A stretch of DNA of 64,000 bases from Acidobacteriota bacterium (GCA_021816455.1 JAKAXU010000014.1:1-64000); one strand, 5' to 3'; shown: positions 1 to 10,948, counted from the first letter of the stretch. The notes: generated by a model not told the origin, from the sequence alone. A program made the numbers and translations.

Positions 1-96
1 TAGACCAGCGACGCGCGGACTCCATTATGGCCAGGAGCTTGGCTCCACAAACAGGCCGGATACATTTGAGCAGACCAACCCACCCACGACAGAGAT

Positions 97-360
97 TTGG
101 CTTGCAATCCGGCGGCGGACCATACATTTCCCACCACCACCAAGCAGACTTCGTCCACTCCCGTCGGCCTTGATGGCGTTCGCTGTTTTCGCGCGCTCGC
201 CGGACCGGATGCGATCCTGGTGGCCGCAGCCGACATCACGCTCGAAACTGCGCCGACTATCCTGGATGCCGGAGCCAATTCCGTCGCTGTCTCCGCCGCC
301 ATCTTCCGCGCAACTCATCCGGCAGCAGAACTCCGCCGCTGGCTGGACGCGCTCGTCTGA
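97..360 (+). pseudogene. thiE-like C-terminal remnant (thiamine-phosphate synthase)
   Basis: The reading frame ends in a stretch that resembles the C-terminal part of thiamine-phosphate synthase: TTTKQTSSTPVGLDGVR, a run like the beta-7/beta-8 phosphate loop, then ITLETAPTILDAGANSVAVSAAIF. An intact ThiE is about 200-220 residues, and only about 80 are present. A stop codon lies in frame at 67-69, and neither of the other two forward frames upstream encodes a recognisable N-terminus. The usual Gly-Gly of the phosphate-binding loop reads Ala-Ala here (ILVAAADIT). The only start is a TTG without a convincing ribosome-binding site. I read this as a decayed gene end rather than a working enzyme. 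A real divergent ThiE-like gene with a frameshift at the window edge is the alternative. Confidence 0.5.
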
Positions 361-448
361 TCTGGTCTTCGCGCTCGTCTATTTCTTCGGAGCGCATCGT
401 CGCCCGCAGGGCCAACTAGTCTGACCCGCAAACGGCGATTCATAATGG

Positions 449-483
449 GATAAGGGCGCAGCGGAGACCGCCGCACCCTTATT
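449..483. terminator. Hairpin terminator between thiE remnant and cyclophilin gene
   Basis: A near-perfect inverted repeat pairs AAGGGCGCAGCGG with CCGCCGCACCCTT around a short loop, flanked by A/T bases on both sides. It lies just past the stop codon of the minus-strand cyclophilin gene and could serve both directions. Confidence 0.55.
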
Positions 484-513
484 GCTTCATTCACTCTTCG
501 TTTGAACGCGTAC

Positions 514-1038
514 TCAGGCCACTCGCTCGATCGTCACCGATTCCAGCACCACCGGTTTCAGTGGCTTGTCCTGTCCGTTTCGCGCAACCTGCGTGATCTT
601 CACTGCAATCTCCTGGCCTTCGATCACTTCGCCGAAGATGGTGTGCTTGCCCGTCAGCCAGGTTGTGGCCGCGACGGTGATAAAAAACTGGCTGCCATTG
701 GTGTTCGGCCCGGCATTGGCCATCGCCAGTTTGCCCGGCTTGTCAAAGCTGTGTCGCGAGCCACGCGTCTCGTCCTGGAAGCGGTATCCGGGTCCACCCA
801 TGCCGCTGCCTGCCGGATCGCCGCCCTGAATCATGAAATCCGGAATCACGCGATGAAAGATCGTTCCGTCGTAGAGCTTCTCGGTGGAGCTTTTTCCTGT
901 CAGCGGATGCTTCCACTCCTTTTTGCCTTCGGCCAGTTCAATGAAGTTCGCCACCGTCACCGGTGCATCTTCAGGAAACAGCCGAACCGTGATCTTTCCC
1001 TCGCTTGTGTTGAAAATTGCATACGTTCCCGATTCCAT
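514..1038 (-). CDS. Cyclophilin-type peptidyl-prolyl cis-trans isomerase (cytoplasmic)
   Basis: This 174-residue protein is a complete cyclophilin that isomerises Xaa-Pro bonds during folding. It carries the catalytic signature FHRVIPDFMIQGGD (residues 61-74), the active-site GSQFFIT (115-121) and the Trp in TTWLTGKHTIFG (from 125) where the loop of cyclosporin-sensitive members sits. There is no signal peptide, so it should act in the cytoplasm. The start ATG at 1038 has AAAGGA eight to nine bases upstream; the frame is open further upstream, but that part does not look like protein of this family. It is the last of three same-strand genes after acs and a second, exported cyclophilin, with 58 bases separating the two isomerase genes. 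They look like a duplicated pair serving two compartments. Confidence 0.93.
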   Translation of the reverse strand: MESGTYAIFNTSEGKITVRLFPEDAPVTVANFIELAEGKKEWKHPLTGKSSTEKLYDGTIFHRVIPDFMIQGGDPAGSGMGGPGYRFQDETRGSRHSFDKPGKLAMANAGPNTNGSQFFITVAATTWLTGKHTIFGEVIEGQEIAVKITQVARNGQDKPLKPVVLESVTIERVA

Positions 1039-1096
1039 GCAGAGATCCTTTCTGGTGAGTGGAATACCCTTCGGGCATTCCGGGAAAATTGGAGAC

Positions 1097-1924
1097 TTAC
1101 TGTTGTGGACTCGCCGCCGGAGCAGCGGTCTTCGCTGGCACCGTCGGCTCTGCGGGAGCGGGTGGAACAGGCTCGCCTTCGGGCACAATCGTCACCTTGA
1201 GCAGCAGGACCGGCGTCAGCGGCTTGTCGTTGCCGTCGCGATCCACCCGTGCAATCGCCTTCACTACCTCCACGCTGTCCGGGTCGCATTGGCCGAAGAT
1301 TGTGTAGTGCTGATCCAGCGATGGATAGGCCTTCTCTGTGATGAAGAACTGGCCGCCGTTGCTGTTTGGTCCGCTGTTGGCCATCGCCAGTCGGCCCGGC
1401 TCGTCGAAGTTCAGGTTCGGGTCAAACTCGTCGTCGAACTTGTAGCCCGGATCGCCCATGCCGGTACCGGTCGGATCGCCGCCCTGGATCATGAACCCAG
1501 GAATCACCCGGTGAAAGGTCGTCCCATCATAGTACGGTTTGCCGTGCATCTTCTGCTGCGTTGTTGGATCGATCCAGTCCTTGGTGCCCGTCGCAAGGCC
1601 GATAAAATTCGCCACCGCGGTCGGCGCCTGCTGCTGATAAAACTGGCAGACCATCCGTCCCATCGACGTTTGGAAGATTACGTGCGGCCCGTTCGGTTGG
1701 ACGAAGGCCGAAGCCTGCGGAGCGGGACCGTCCGGCAAATCCGCATCCGACACCGGAGCCTGGCTTGCTGAAGATGGATTCGCCGGGGTCGCAGCAGACT
1801 GACCGGCGGAAGTATTCGTCGCCGGAGTCTGGGGTGTCTGGTCGGTCGGAGTTTGCTGCGCGTGCGCCATCCGCCCCGTGCTCACCAGAAGCGCAAAAAA
1901 GAGAAACCATGAAGTTAGTCGCAT
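1097..1924 (-). CDS. Exported cyclophilin-type peptidyl-prolyl isomerase
   Basis: The 275-residue product begins with a clear signal peptide (MRLTSWFLFFALLVSTG, cleavage near AHAQ, residue 24). A Thr/Pro/Ala-rich linker of about 60 residues leads to a cyclophilin domain with FHRVIPGFMIQGGD and GGQFFITEKAYPSLDQHYTI. A short Pro/Ala tail ends the protein. The Trp of the canonical PWLDG loop is absent (YPSLDQ), as in many bacterial periplasmic cyclophilins. The protein should fold clients in the periplasm, complementing the cytoplasmic paralogue encoded 58 bases downstream. It begins 32 bases after the acs stop and is probably cotranscribed with it. The start was placed at the signal peptide because the longer frame upstream runs inside acs and is not protein-like. 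Confidence 0.92.
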   Translation of the reverse strand: MRLTSWFLFFALLVSTGRMAHAQQTPTDQTPQTPATNTSAGQSAATPANPSSASQAPVSDADLPDGPAPQASAFVQPNGPHVIFQTSMGRMVCQFYQQQAPTAVANFIGLATGTKDWIDPTTQQKMHGKPYYDGTTFHRVIPGFMIQGGDPTGTGMGDPGYKFDDEFDPNLNFDEPGRLAMANSGPNSNGGQFFITEKAYPSLDQHYTIFGQCDPDSVEVVKAIARVDRDGNDKPLTPVLLLKVTIVPEGEPVPPAPAEPTVPAKTAAPAASPQQ

Positions 1925-1956
1925 CACAGGACAGGATAAATCACCGCGCCTGCCGC

Positions 1957-3951
<1,995 letters not shown>

Positions 3952-4163
3952 GTGAACATCCTCTGATAGAAAGAGATTTACCGGATTGCGCGCACCGCGA
4001 CTCAGCTGACCTGTCTGTAGAGCTTTCGCTCCCGGCCCGTGCAGGGATCGAATGAAACAATATCCGTTGAGACATGCGCTGGGCAAGCGGTCGCAGCTTG
4101 TGCTCTTCCACGAAAGATGCCATCCGGCTCTGAAAAATCCCCCTTGAAAGGCAACAGAAACGC

Positions 4164-5120
4164 TTGCAGACAACAAATTTCAACACACAGGTTCATGTCC
4201 TCGTTATCGGAGGATCGCTTGATGCGGAATTTCAAGGCGCGTCAAGACAATGCATCGAAGACCACTCCGGCCGAATAGCCGCCGAGCGCTGGCTGACCGG
4301 TCAGCCCCGCGGCGTGTTCGGACGCGGCTGCATTGAGTGGAGCGTGCTGCTTCCAGCCGACCGGATTGAGACGTTGCGTATCGCAATTCGCTCAATGGCA
4401 GATGCAGCACGGGCCGATTTCGCTGTGCTCGCCGCCGGCCATTCCACGCGTCTGCCTCGCATGATCGCCTTCGACATGGACTCGACGCTCATTCAAGGCG
4501 AGGTCATCGATGAACTGGCCAGACTCGCGGGTGTTGGTGAAGAGGTTGCCGCCATTACTGCCGCGGCCATGCGCGGGGAACTCGTCTTTCAGCAGAGCTT
4601 TCGCAAGCGCATTGCGCTGCTGCGCGGATTGCCGGAGACCGAGGCGCTCAGCCTGCTCGGCAGAATTCCGCTGATGCCCGGAGCCAAGCGCCTCTTTGCG
4701 GTGCTGCGCGCGCTCCGGGTGCGCACTGCGGTGCTCTCCGGAGGATTCACCTTCTTCGGTGCAGACCTGCAACGAAGACTGGGCATTGATGAAGTCCACG
4801 CCAATCTTCTCGACACGCGTGACGGCATCGTCACGGGTGAGATTCGCGGCCAGATTGTGGACGGCGCGCGCAAGGCCGCGCTGCTCGGCGAGATTGCCAC
4901 CCGAGAAGGGATTGCACTACACCAAACCGTGGCTGTGGGCGATGGAGCCAACGACCTGCCGATGCTGCGACTCAGTGGCCTCGGCGTCGCTTTCCACGCC
5001 AAGCCGATGGTGCGCGCCAGCGCCGAATGCTCCATCTCCGGGCAGGATCTCGACGCGCTGCTCTATCTCTTCGGACTCACCGATGACGAGATTCAGCGAT
5101 TCGAAGCTCAGGCGGAATAA
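4164..5120 (+). CDS. serB: Phosphoserine phosphatase
   Basis: The 318-residue product dephosphorylates O-phospho-L-serine in the last step of serine synthesis. The HAD motifs are all present: nucleophile/acid pair in AFDMDSTLI (D104 and D106), the motif-II serine in LSGGFTFFG, and the motif-III/IV metal ligands in [10 protein letters not shown]. About 95 residues precede the catalytic domain and resemble the ACT-like N-terminal domain of SerB-type enzymes. The start is a TTG, since no in-frame ATG precedes residue 80; GAAAGG lies about 12 bases upstream. The stop lies 13 bases inside the end of convergent galE. A GTG/ATG start upstream is not available. Confidence 0.92.
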   Translation: MQTTNFNTQVHVLVIGGSLDAEFQGASRQCIEDHSGRIAAERWLTGQPRGVFGRGCIEWSVLLPADRIETLRIAIRSMADAARADFAVLAAGHSTRLPRMIAFDMDSTLIQGEVIDELARLAGVGEEVAAITAAAMRGELVFQQSFRKRIALLRGLPETEALSLLGRIPLMPGAKRLFAVLRALRVRTAVLSGGFTFFGADLQRRLGIDEVHANLLDTRDGIVTGEIRGQIVDGARKAALLGEIATREGIALHQTVAVGDGANDLPMLRLSGLGVAFHAKPMVRASAECSISGQDLDALLYLFGLTDDEIQRFEAQAE

Positions 5121-6121
5121 CGCTTGCGGTGCCAGGCCCAAGCTGTACGCAGAATGGCATCCAGCGAGGTGTAACGCGGCTTCCAGCCAAGCTCCGCGAT
5201 GGCTTTGCCGCTGGAGGCAACGAGCGTCGCTGGGTCGCCCGGGCGTCGCGGGCAGATTTCGACAGGAATTGGATGGCCCGTCACGCGGCGCGCGGCTTCA
5301 ATCACCTCCTGCACGGTGAATCCTGCACCGTTGCCGAGGTTATAGATCAGGCGATCTTCTGCGGCGCGCGCGGTTTCGAGTGCTGCGAGCGCCAGCAGAT
5401 GTGCTTCGGCAAGGTCGGAAACATGTACGTAGTCGCGGATGCAGGTTCCGTCCTTGGTGGCGTAATCGTTTCCAAAAATTTTGATGGAAGCGCGCCGGCC
5501 AAGCGCGACATCGAGGATCAGCGGAATCAGGTGCGATTCTGGTTCGTGAGCTTCGCCGCGCACGATACCGGCTTCGGTCTCCGCCGCACCGGCCACATTG
5601 AAGTAGCGCAGCGCCGCACTGCGCAGGCCGTGAATGCGATGGAACCAGCCGAGCATCTGCTCGACCAGCAGTTTCGATTCGCCATACGCGTTGGTTGGGC
5701 GCAAAGGGGCTGTTTCCGGGATCGGCACCACCTCCGGCTCGCCATAAACTGCTGCAGTAGAAGAAAATACAAGCCGTTTCGGCCCGGCGGCGATCATAGC
5801 CTCCAGCAGCGAGAGCGTGGAGGCTGTGTTGTTGCGGAAGTAAATCTCCGGTTTCTGCATCGATTCGCCGGCTTCGATCAGCGCGGCAAAGTGGATGACG
5901 CCGTCAAACGGTTTACCTGTGCGGGTTGCATGATGGAAAAGCGCCTCGATCCGGTCGCGATCAGCCAGCGGGGCTTCGACAAACTCCGCACCCGAGGGGA
6001 CAGAGTCGCGCTGTGCATGACACAGGTTGTCCAGAATCAATACCTGATGGCCGCGTGCCAGCAGCAGTTCCGCAACGGTACTTCCGATATACCCGGCACC
6101 ACCCGTTACCATGATTTTCAT
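5108..6121 (-). CDS. galE: UDP-glucose 4-epimerase
   Basis: This 337-residue short-chain dehydrogenase-type epimerase interconverts UDP-glucose and UDP-galactose with tightly bound NAD. It shows the glycine-rich nucleotide motif GGAGYIGS at the N-terminus, the catalytic serine/threonine region FSSTAAVYGEPE, the YGESK catalytic Tyr/Lys pair, and GTCIRDYVHVSDLAEAH. Of the two possible ATGs (6130 and 6121) the second sits ten bases after GGAG, whereas the first is only one base away, so 6121 was chosen. It supplies UDP-galactose for surface polysaccharides, such as those implied in the right half of the window. Its 3' end overlaps the end of serB by 13 bases, convergently. Confidence 0.95.
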   Translation of the reverse strand: MKIMVTGGAGYIGSTVAELLLARGHQVLILDNLCHAQRDSVPSGAEFVEAPLADRDRIEALFHHATRTGKPFDGVIHFAALIEAGESMQKPEIYFRNNTASTLSLLEAMIAAGPKRLVFSSTAAVYGEPEVVPIPETAPLRPTNAYGESKLLVEQMLGWFHRIHGLRSAALRYFNVAGAAETEAGIVRGEAHEPESHLIPLILDVALGRRASIKIFGNDYATKDGTCIRDYVHVSDLAEAHLLALAALETARAAEDRLIYNLGNGAGFTVQEVIEAARRVTGHPIPVEICPRRPGDPATLVASSGKAIAELGWKPRYTSLDAILRTAWAWHRKRYSA

Positions 6122-6299
6122 AAAAACCATTCTCCGCAGGACCGACTTCGTTTAAGTTTAGAGTATGAGCTTCGTGAATCCATTCCTACTTAGGCATGAC
6201 CTGCGACCCGGGAGAGGTAACTTCCGGGTTGGCCGGACTCCCAATTAGCAGACTTCGCGAATTGCAACGAGAATTTAATTCTGGAGCACAGAAAATTTC

Positions 6300-7352
6300 A
6301 TGACAATGCATCTCGAATCGACCCCCCATCGTTTCGGACTGCTGCCAGAACCTGAGCGTAACCCGACGACGTTCTTCGCCAGTGCGGTACTGAACGTCTC
6401 GTTACTGGGATTATTGCTCGTCCTCGGCACTTTCACGCATCATGTCGTCATTCAGCGGCGCATGGAACTGACCACACTGGAGCTGCCTGTTTCCAAGCCT
6501 CCGGAGATCAAGGTGAAGACCCCTCCGCCGCCGAGGATTCCGCCTCCACCGCGCCCGGAGGTGGTTCACCTCGAGCCTCCGCACCTGGCCATCACTCGCC
6601 CAGAGCCAAAGCCTGAGGCGAAGCCGATCCAGATGATGAAGGAAACCGCCCAGATGCCGGTAGTGCATGAGGCGAAACCGCAGATTGTGCTGGCTCCGCA
6701 GCCTAAAGCAGCACTGGCTTATGCCGCAGCGCCTGCGGTTGCGCCGCAGGCGCATCCGTCCACGACGGCGGTGCACTTTGGCGACCTGAATGGTGTTCGC
6801 CCCAATCCGAACGCAAATCGCCCGGCCACCGTGGCCGCCCTGGGCAATCCATTTGGGGGCAATCAGGGGAAGGCGGAAGCGCCGCGAGGTGTGGTAGGCT
6901 CGACCGGCTTTGGCAACGGACTGCGCTCCGGATCGAGCGCCGGTGTCGTGGGCAAGGTCGCTTCTGCTGGGATTCCCGGTTCTGCCTTGCAACAGAACGC
7001 GGTTGCGGGACACGTGGCCTCGGCGGGTATTCCGGGTGTGGTGAGAGTGGCTGCGCCGGTGATGCCTGCTGCGCCAGCCGTCAACACTACTCCGCCGATA
7101 CTGGTGAATAGCAACAAACCGGAGTACACTGCGGAAGCGCGTCAATTGAAAATTCAGGGAGATGTGGTTCTGCGCGTTACGATTACCACGTCCGGTACGA
7201 CTGTGGTGCATGGTGTTGTGCGTGGCCTTGGGTATGGACTGGATGAATCTGCTGTCCGGTCAGCATCAACCTACCGTTTCCGTCCAGCTACGCGAAACGG
7301 ACGACCCGTGGATTACACGACGAACATCATCGTTCGGTTCCAGACCGCATGA
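6300..7352 (+). CDS. TonB-family energy transducer
   Basis: The 350-residue protein has the TonB layout: a short cytoplasmic N-terminus, one membrane segment (about residues 25-46), a Pro-rich periplasmic stretch (PPPPRIPPPPRPEVV followed by PEPKPEAKP), a Gly/Ala-rich spacer and a C-terminal TonB domain from about residue 265 (PEYTAEARQLKIQGDVVLRV through the end). TonB couples the proton motive force of the inner membrane to outer-membrane receptors. The start ATG follows GGAG at 13 bases; a second in-frame ATG is two codons on. A paralogue lies at 62933-63919. The next gene, an M48-like exported protein, starts 77 bases downstream. Whether this copy serves the B12 receptor at 17390 is unknown. 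Confidence 0.88.
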   Translation: MTMHLESTPHRFGLLPEPERNPTTFFASAVLNVSLLGLLLVLGTFTHHVVIQRRMELTTLELPVSKPPEIKVKTPPPPRIPPPPRPEVVHLEPPHLAITRPEPKPEAKPIQMMKETAQMPVVHEAKPQIVLAPQPKAALAYAAAPAVAPQAHPSTTAVHFGDLNGVRPNPNANRPATVAALGNPFGGNQGKAEAPRGVVGSTGFGNGLRSGSSAGVVGKVASAGIPGSALQQNAVAGHVASAGIPGVVRVAAPVMPAAPAVNTTPPILVNSNKPEYTAEARQLKIQGDVVLRVTITTSGTTVVHGVVRGLGYGLDESAVRSASTYRFRPATRNGRPVDYTTNIIVRFQTA

Positions 7353-7429
7353 TGGCATGTAATGATGGTCAAAAGCTGCGTCATCCATGGGACTGTGAAC
7401 GTGAATGTACGGTGCATCAGGAGATAACC

Positions 7430-9172
7430 ATGAAGTTTTCCAAGACCTGTCTCGTCCTGCTGTTGCTTTTTGGAGGCGCGCATCTGGCTCAAGCGAAGAA
7501 AGCACCCAAGTATGGGACGGTGTATCCACTGACACCTGCCCAGTCTGCGCTGGTGGATAAATCGATCGCACGCGAAAAAGTTATCATTCAGAATATCCAG
7601 AAGCACACACCTTTGGTCGAAACCTACATTCAGGACACTAAGCCCGATCCGAAGCTCTACCAGGTGCCGGTCTCGGACACCTATATGTTAAGCCGCGTCG
7701 ATTTCCACAAGACCTTTATTGACAAAGCCTACGCATCGCCGACCAGGAAAGAGTCCGGCTTCTTCAAAGGCTCGCTTGCTGCATTCGAGAACATCGGCAA
7801 AGCGCTCCATCTGAATCAGGAGACCTACAACACGCAGGGATTCATGGACATGATGTTCATAGACCCGGTGGGCTTTGATCGCCAGCACTACGAATTCAAT
7901 TACGTGCGGCGCGAGTTTCTGGGTAGCGTGCGAACCGTGGTCTTCGACGTGCATCCCAAAGTCAGGGGCCAGGGTCGCTTCAACGGTCGAATCTGGGTGG
8001 AGGATCAGGACGGAAATGTGGTTCGCTTCAACGGCAGCTACACCGAGAGCACCAGCGAAGACAATACGCGGGAGTACTTCCACTTCGATAGCTGGCGCAT
8101 GAACCTTCAGCCGAATCTGTGGCTTCCGGCCGCGATCTATGTGGAGGAATCGCAGCGCATCGAAGGCAACAAGACCATGGGCCTGCGCGCGCAGACACAC
8201 TTCTGGGGCTATTCGCTGACCTTGCCGACGCGCGACAGCGACAATGTTTCGGTTGAGGTGGAGGGCGCAGTCGATCAAAGCCAGGATTCGCAGGATGTGA
8301 CGCCGTTGGAGGCCAGTCGGCTGTGGGTGCAGCAGGCGGAAAACAACGTGCTGGACCGGCTTCAGCAGGCTGGCTTGCTGGCGCCCCCCAGCGACTTCGA
8401 TAAGACGCTGGAGCAAATCATCATCAACCTTGAAGTACCGAATAATCTGAACTTCCCGACACCGGTGCACGCTCGCATCCTGCTGACGACAACCCTGGAA
8501 GCGACGACAGTCGGCAACACGATCCTGCTCAGCAAAGGGCTGATAGACACGCTGCCCAACGAAGAATCGATCGCCGCTGTGGTATCGATGGAGCTGGCGC
8601 ATGTCGCGCTGGGACATCACATCGATACGCGCTACGCGTTCAATGACCGGTTGCTCTTTCCAGATGAATCGTCATTCCAGCGCATCAAAATGAACCACAG
8701 CGACCAGGACAATACCGACGCGGCAAAGGTCGCCGTCAAGTATCTCCAGGTATCAATGTATAAAGATCGGCTGGGCAACGCCGGACTCTACATGGCGCAG
8801 CTAGCCGAACGAGGCAAAGCTCTGAAGCAGCTCAATACCCCGAAGCTGGGTGATTCCATGTTGCAGGCCGACGGAACGCCGTGGCTGGCCGCGCTGGAGC
8901 AGGGCGCGCCGAAGCTCAACCAGGACGACCTGACACAGATCGCCGCCTTCCCGTTGGGAAGCTGGCTGAAGACCGATCCCTGGGATGATACCGAGCACAT
9001 GTTGAATGCCAAGCGCTACGCTCCGATGAATGCGCGCGACAAGATGCCGTTCGAGGTGACCCCGATCTACTTTCGTCTGCGCCGCTATGAAACGGCACAG
9101 GCACAGCCTGTGCAGCCGACTCAGCCTGCTGCGCCCACAGCTTCTGCCAATCCAGCCCCTGCCGCTCAGTAG
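7430..9172 (+). CDS. Exported M48-like protein with altered zinc motif
   Basis: The 580-residue product starts with a signal peptide (MKFSKTCLVLLLLFGGAHLAQA), preceded by AGGAG at six bases. The middle is of unknown function. From about residue 345 it resembles acidobacterial M48-type peptidases (VGNTILLSKGLIDTLPNEESIAAV, then the ALGHHIDTRYAFND stretch), but where the family has HExxH this protein reads MELAH (residues 387-391). The first zinc-binding His is therefore Met, and the glutamate and second His remain. It may be a pseudo-enzyme, a chaperone-like relative or use another ligand. The C-terminus is a Gln/Pro/Ala-rich tail. The neighbours are a TonB gene upstream and a BON-domain envelope protein downstream. 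Family membership is inferred from the conserved surroundings of the motif. Confidence 0.75.
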   Translation: MKFSKTCLVLLLLFGGAHLAQAKKAPKYGTVYPLTPAQSALVDKSIAREKVIIQNIQKHTPLVETYIQDTKPDPKLYQVPVSDTYMLSRVDFHKTFIDKAYASPTRKESGFFKGSLAAFENIGKALHLNQETYNTQGFMDMMFIDPVGFDRQHYEFNYVRREFLGSVRTVVFDVHPKVRGQGRFNGRIWVEDQDGNVVRFNGSYTESTSEDNTREYFHFDSWRMNLQPNLWLPAAIYVEESQRIEGNKTMGLRAQTHFWGYSLTLPTRDSDNVSVEVEGAVDQSQDSQDVTPLEASRLWVQQAENNVLDRLQQAGLLAPPSDFDKTLEQIIINLEVPNNLNFPTPVHARILLTTTLEATTVGNTILLSKGLIDTLPNEESIAAVVSMELAHVALGHHIDTRYAFNDRLLFPDESSFQRIKMNHSDQDNTDAAKVAVKYLQVSMYKDRLGNAGLYMAQLAERGKALKQLNTPKLGDSMLQADGTPWLAALEQGAPKLNQDDLTQIAAFPLGSWLKTDPWDDTEHMLNAKRYAPMNARDKMPFEVTPIYFRLRRYETAQAQPVQPTQPAAPTASANPAPAAQ

Positions 9173-9613
9173 TTGGACTGGGGACTGGAAATCTCGGTTT
9201 ATCATGCAGGTCGTTTTTGGTCGGGAGCAGTGGAACCGGACCTCAAGCACGCCAATCTGGAAGATCTGGAGCCTCCAGATCGTATCCACCTGGGCCAATC
9301 CTCTGGGACAATTCTGTGCCATGCAGGGCCAGCCGCCGCAGTGCAAGGTGCAGGCCAGAGTCGGCTGGTACAACCGGGGCTGATAGCCCTTGCATTTCTG
9401 CGGGCGATAGGCGAATAGGCACTTCTGTTCGATGTACCGTACATCTCCGGTCTCTGTTGCTCCATACACTTCGATTCGTGTCCTCAGCTGCTTTCCGCTT
9501 ACGCTGGCGCAACCTCGCGCGTTCTTTGGTGTCTAATGGGTTAAGTCCGGCGGTACAGCCCATACTGGGCGAACCGCCGCTTGCGTACATCTTCTCCTCG
9601 AATGAGGTTTTCT
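9173..9613. other. Intergenic region with leader hairpin
   Basis: These 441 bases hold no gene I can support; short frames exist on both strands but none has a ribosome-binding site or a recognisable product. The one structure visible is a two-part hairpin at 9548-9579 (CGGCGGT with ACCGCCG outside, GCCCA with TGGGC inside), which ends about 25 bases before the ribosome-binding site of the next gene and has no T-tract, so it is more likely a structured 5' leader than a terminator. Confidence 0.4.
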
Positions 9614-10948
9614 ATGCGCCTGCATCGACGTCAGAATCGTTTTCACAAGCTTGTTTCCGTCGTAGCGCTTGGGTTGCTGCTTTTTCTGGTCGCTTTGCCT
9701 ACGGCTCGAGCGCAGAGTGCTGCCTCGCCGGCGGCAAACTCGGACGGTCAGATCGAGATGAATGTCGTCCACGCTCTGGATGCAGCCGCACAGCTCAAGC
9801 CGGACTGGATCACGGCAACGACAGTCCAGGGCGTCGTCACACTCGCGGGCACATCGACGAGCAAAGCGAACCGCGAACTTGCGGCCTCGCTAGCCGCCAA
9901 GGTTCCGGGTGTGACCAAAGTGGTCAATAAGCTGACAGTAGGCAATCCGCAACAGGCTGGCGAGGTGCCGACGGGTGCGGCCACGGCACAGAACACCCCT
10001 GGCCAGGCACCCCAGCAGGAAGGCTCGGCCGGTCAGCCGCCTGCGGATCAGACCGGACAGGCGGGGCAAGCCGGACAGGCTGATTCGGCGAACAACGCCG
10101 ACTACGGCGCAGCGCAAGGCGGCCCGGGGTCTCCAGCCGACGGTGCTCGCGCCGGATACACTCGGCAGGGGAACGGATTCCAACAGCAGGGCCAGCCGTA
10201 TCAGGAGCAGTACCCCGCTGGGCCGGAGCCGCCACGCAACCCCGTGACTCTGCCGCAGGGCACGACACTGGTCGTTCGCACGGCGCAGCCGGTGTCGACG
10301 CAGATGGCGCAGCCTGGTACTCCGATTGACTTTGTTGCGGCGCGGGATGTCTACGCCGGCGGTATTCTGGCCATTCCGCGCGGCGCGACGATTCACGGCG
10401 AAGTTACGGATGTCCGCAAGGCCGGGGCGCTGACCGGGCATCCTGAGCTTGCGCTGAAGCTTGACGCCGTGCAACTGGAAGGCAACAGCTATCCTGTGAC
10501 GGCCAATTTCTTCAAAGTCCGCGGTCCTGGCAAGGGCGGCCGCACCGCCGCCAGCGCTTTCGGCGGAGCCTTACTTGGCGCACTCGTGGGAGGCGCGTTT
10601 GGAGGCGGCAGCGGAGCGTTGATTGGCGGCACTGCAGGCGGATTGGGCGGCACAGCTGCTTCGGCGATGTCGCACGGCCCGCAGGTCTGGATCCCGACGG
10701 AATCGATGCTGACATTCCACTTGACGACTCCGCTTACGGTTACGCCGGTCAGCCGCCAGGAAGCTCTTCGCTTGTCCTCAGCCGCGCCTGGAAACGGCGG
10801 TCCGGTGCTTCAGCGTCGGGCGGTTTATCCAACTCCACCTCCGGCCCCGATAATCTACCCCTACGGATATTACGGCGGCTACTATCCTGGCTATTACCCT
10901 GGGTATTATGCGCCGGGTGCGGGGGTTTACTTCGGTCGTGTCTGGTAG
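9614..10948 (+). CDS. Exported BON-domain protein with glycine-zipper segment
   Basis: The 444-residue protein has a signal peptide (hydrophobic run VVALGLLLFLVALP, cleavage near ARAQ). A BON-like domain follows at about residues 35-105 (ALDAAAQLKPDWI, VVTLAGTSTSKANRE, VPGVTKVVNKLTV). Next is a Gln/Gly/Pro-rich low-complexity linker, then a conserved domain (PQGTTLVVRTAQPVSTQ to KVRGP) and a Gly/Ala-rich zipper segment (FGGALLGALVGGAFGGG). The tail consists of Tyr/Gly repeats (YYPGYYPGYY). BON domains bind membranes or lipids, so an outer-membrane or periplasmic structural role is likely. The start was chosen because TGAGG lies six bases upstream. Function is otherwise unknown. Confidence 0.8.
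   Translation: MRLHRRQNRFHKLVSVVALGLLLFLVALPTARAQSAASPAANSDGQIEMNVVHALDAAAQLKPDWITATTVQGVVTLAGTSTSKANRELAASLAAKVPGVTKVVNKLTVGNPQQAGEVPTGAATAQNTPGQAPQQEGSAGQPPADQTGQAGQAGQADSANNADYGAAQGGPGSPADGARAGYTRQGNGFQQQGQPYQEQYPAGPEPPRNPVTLPQGTTLVVRTAQPVSTQMAQPGTPIDFVAARDVYAGGILAIPRGATIHGEVTDVRKAGALTGHPELALKLDAVQLEGNSYPVTANFFKVRGPGKGGRTAASAFGGALLGALVGGAFGGGSGALIGGTAGGLGGTAASAMSHGPQVWIPTESMLTFHLTTPLTVTPVSRQEALRLSSAAPGNGGPVLQRRAVYPTPPPAPIIYPYGYYGGYYPGYYPGYYAPGAGVYFGRVW

Noticed and set aside
9173-9600. Short frames with Cys-rich or Trp-rich stretches on both strands between the M48-like and BON genes
   Set aside because: Frames overlap on opposite strands, none has a credible start with ribosome-binding site, and no zinc-finger spacing or family could be recognised.
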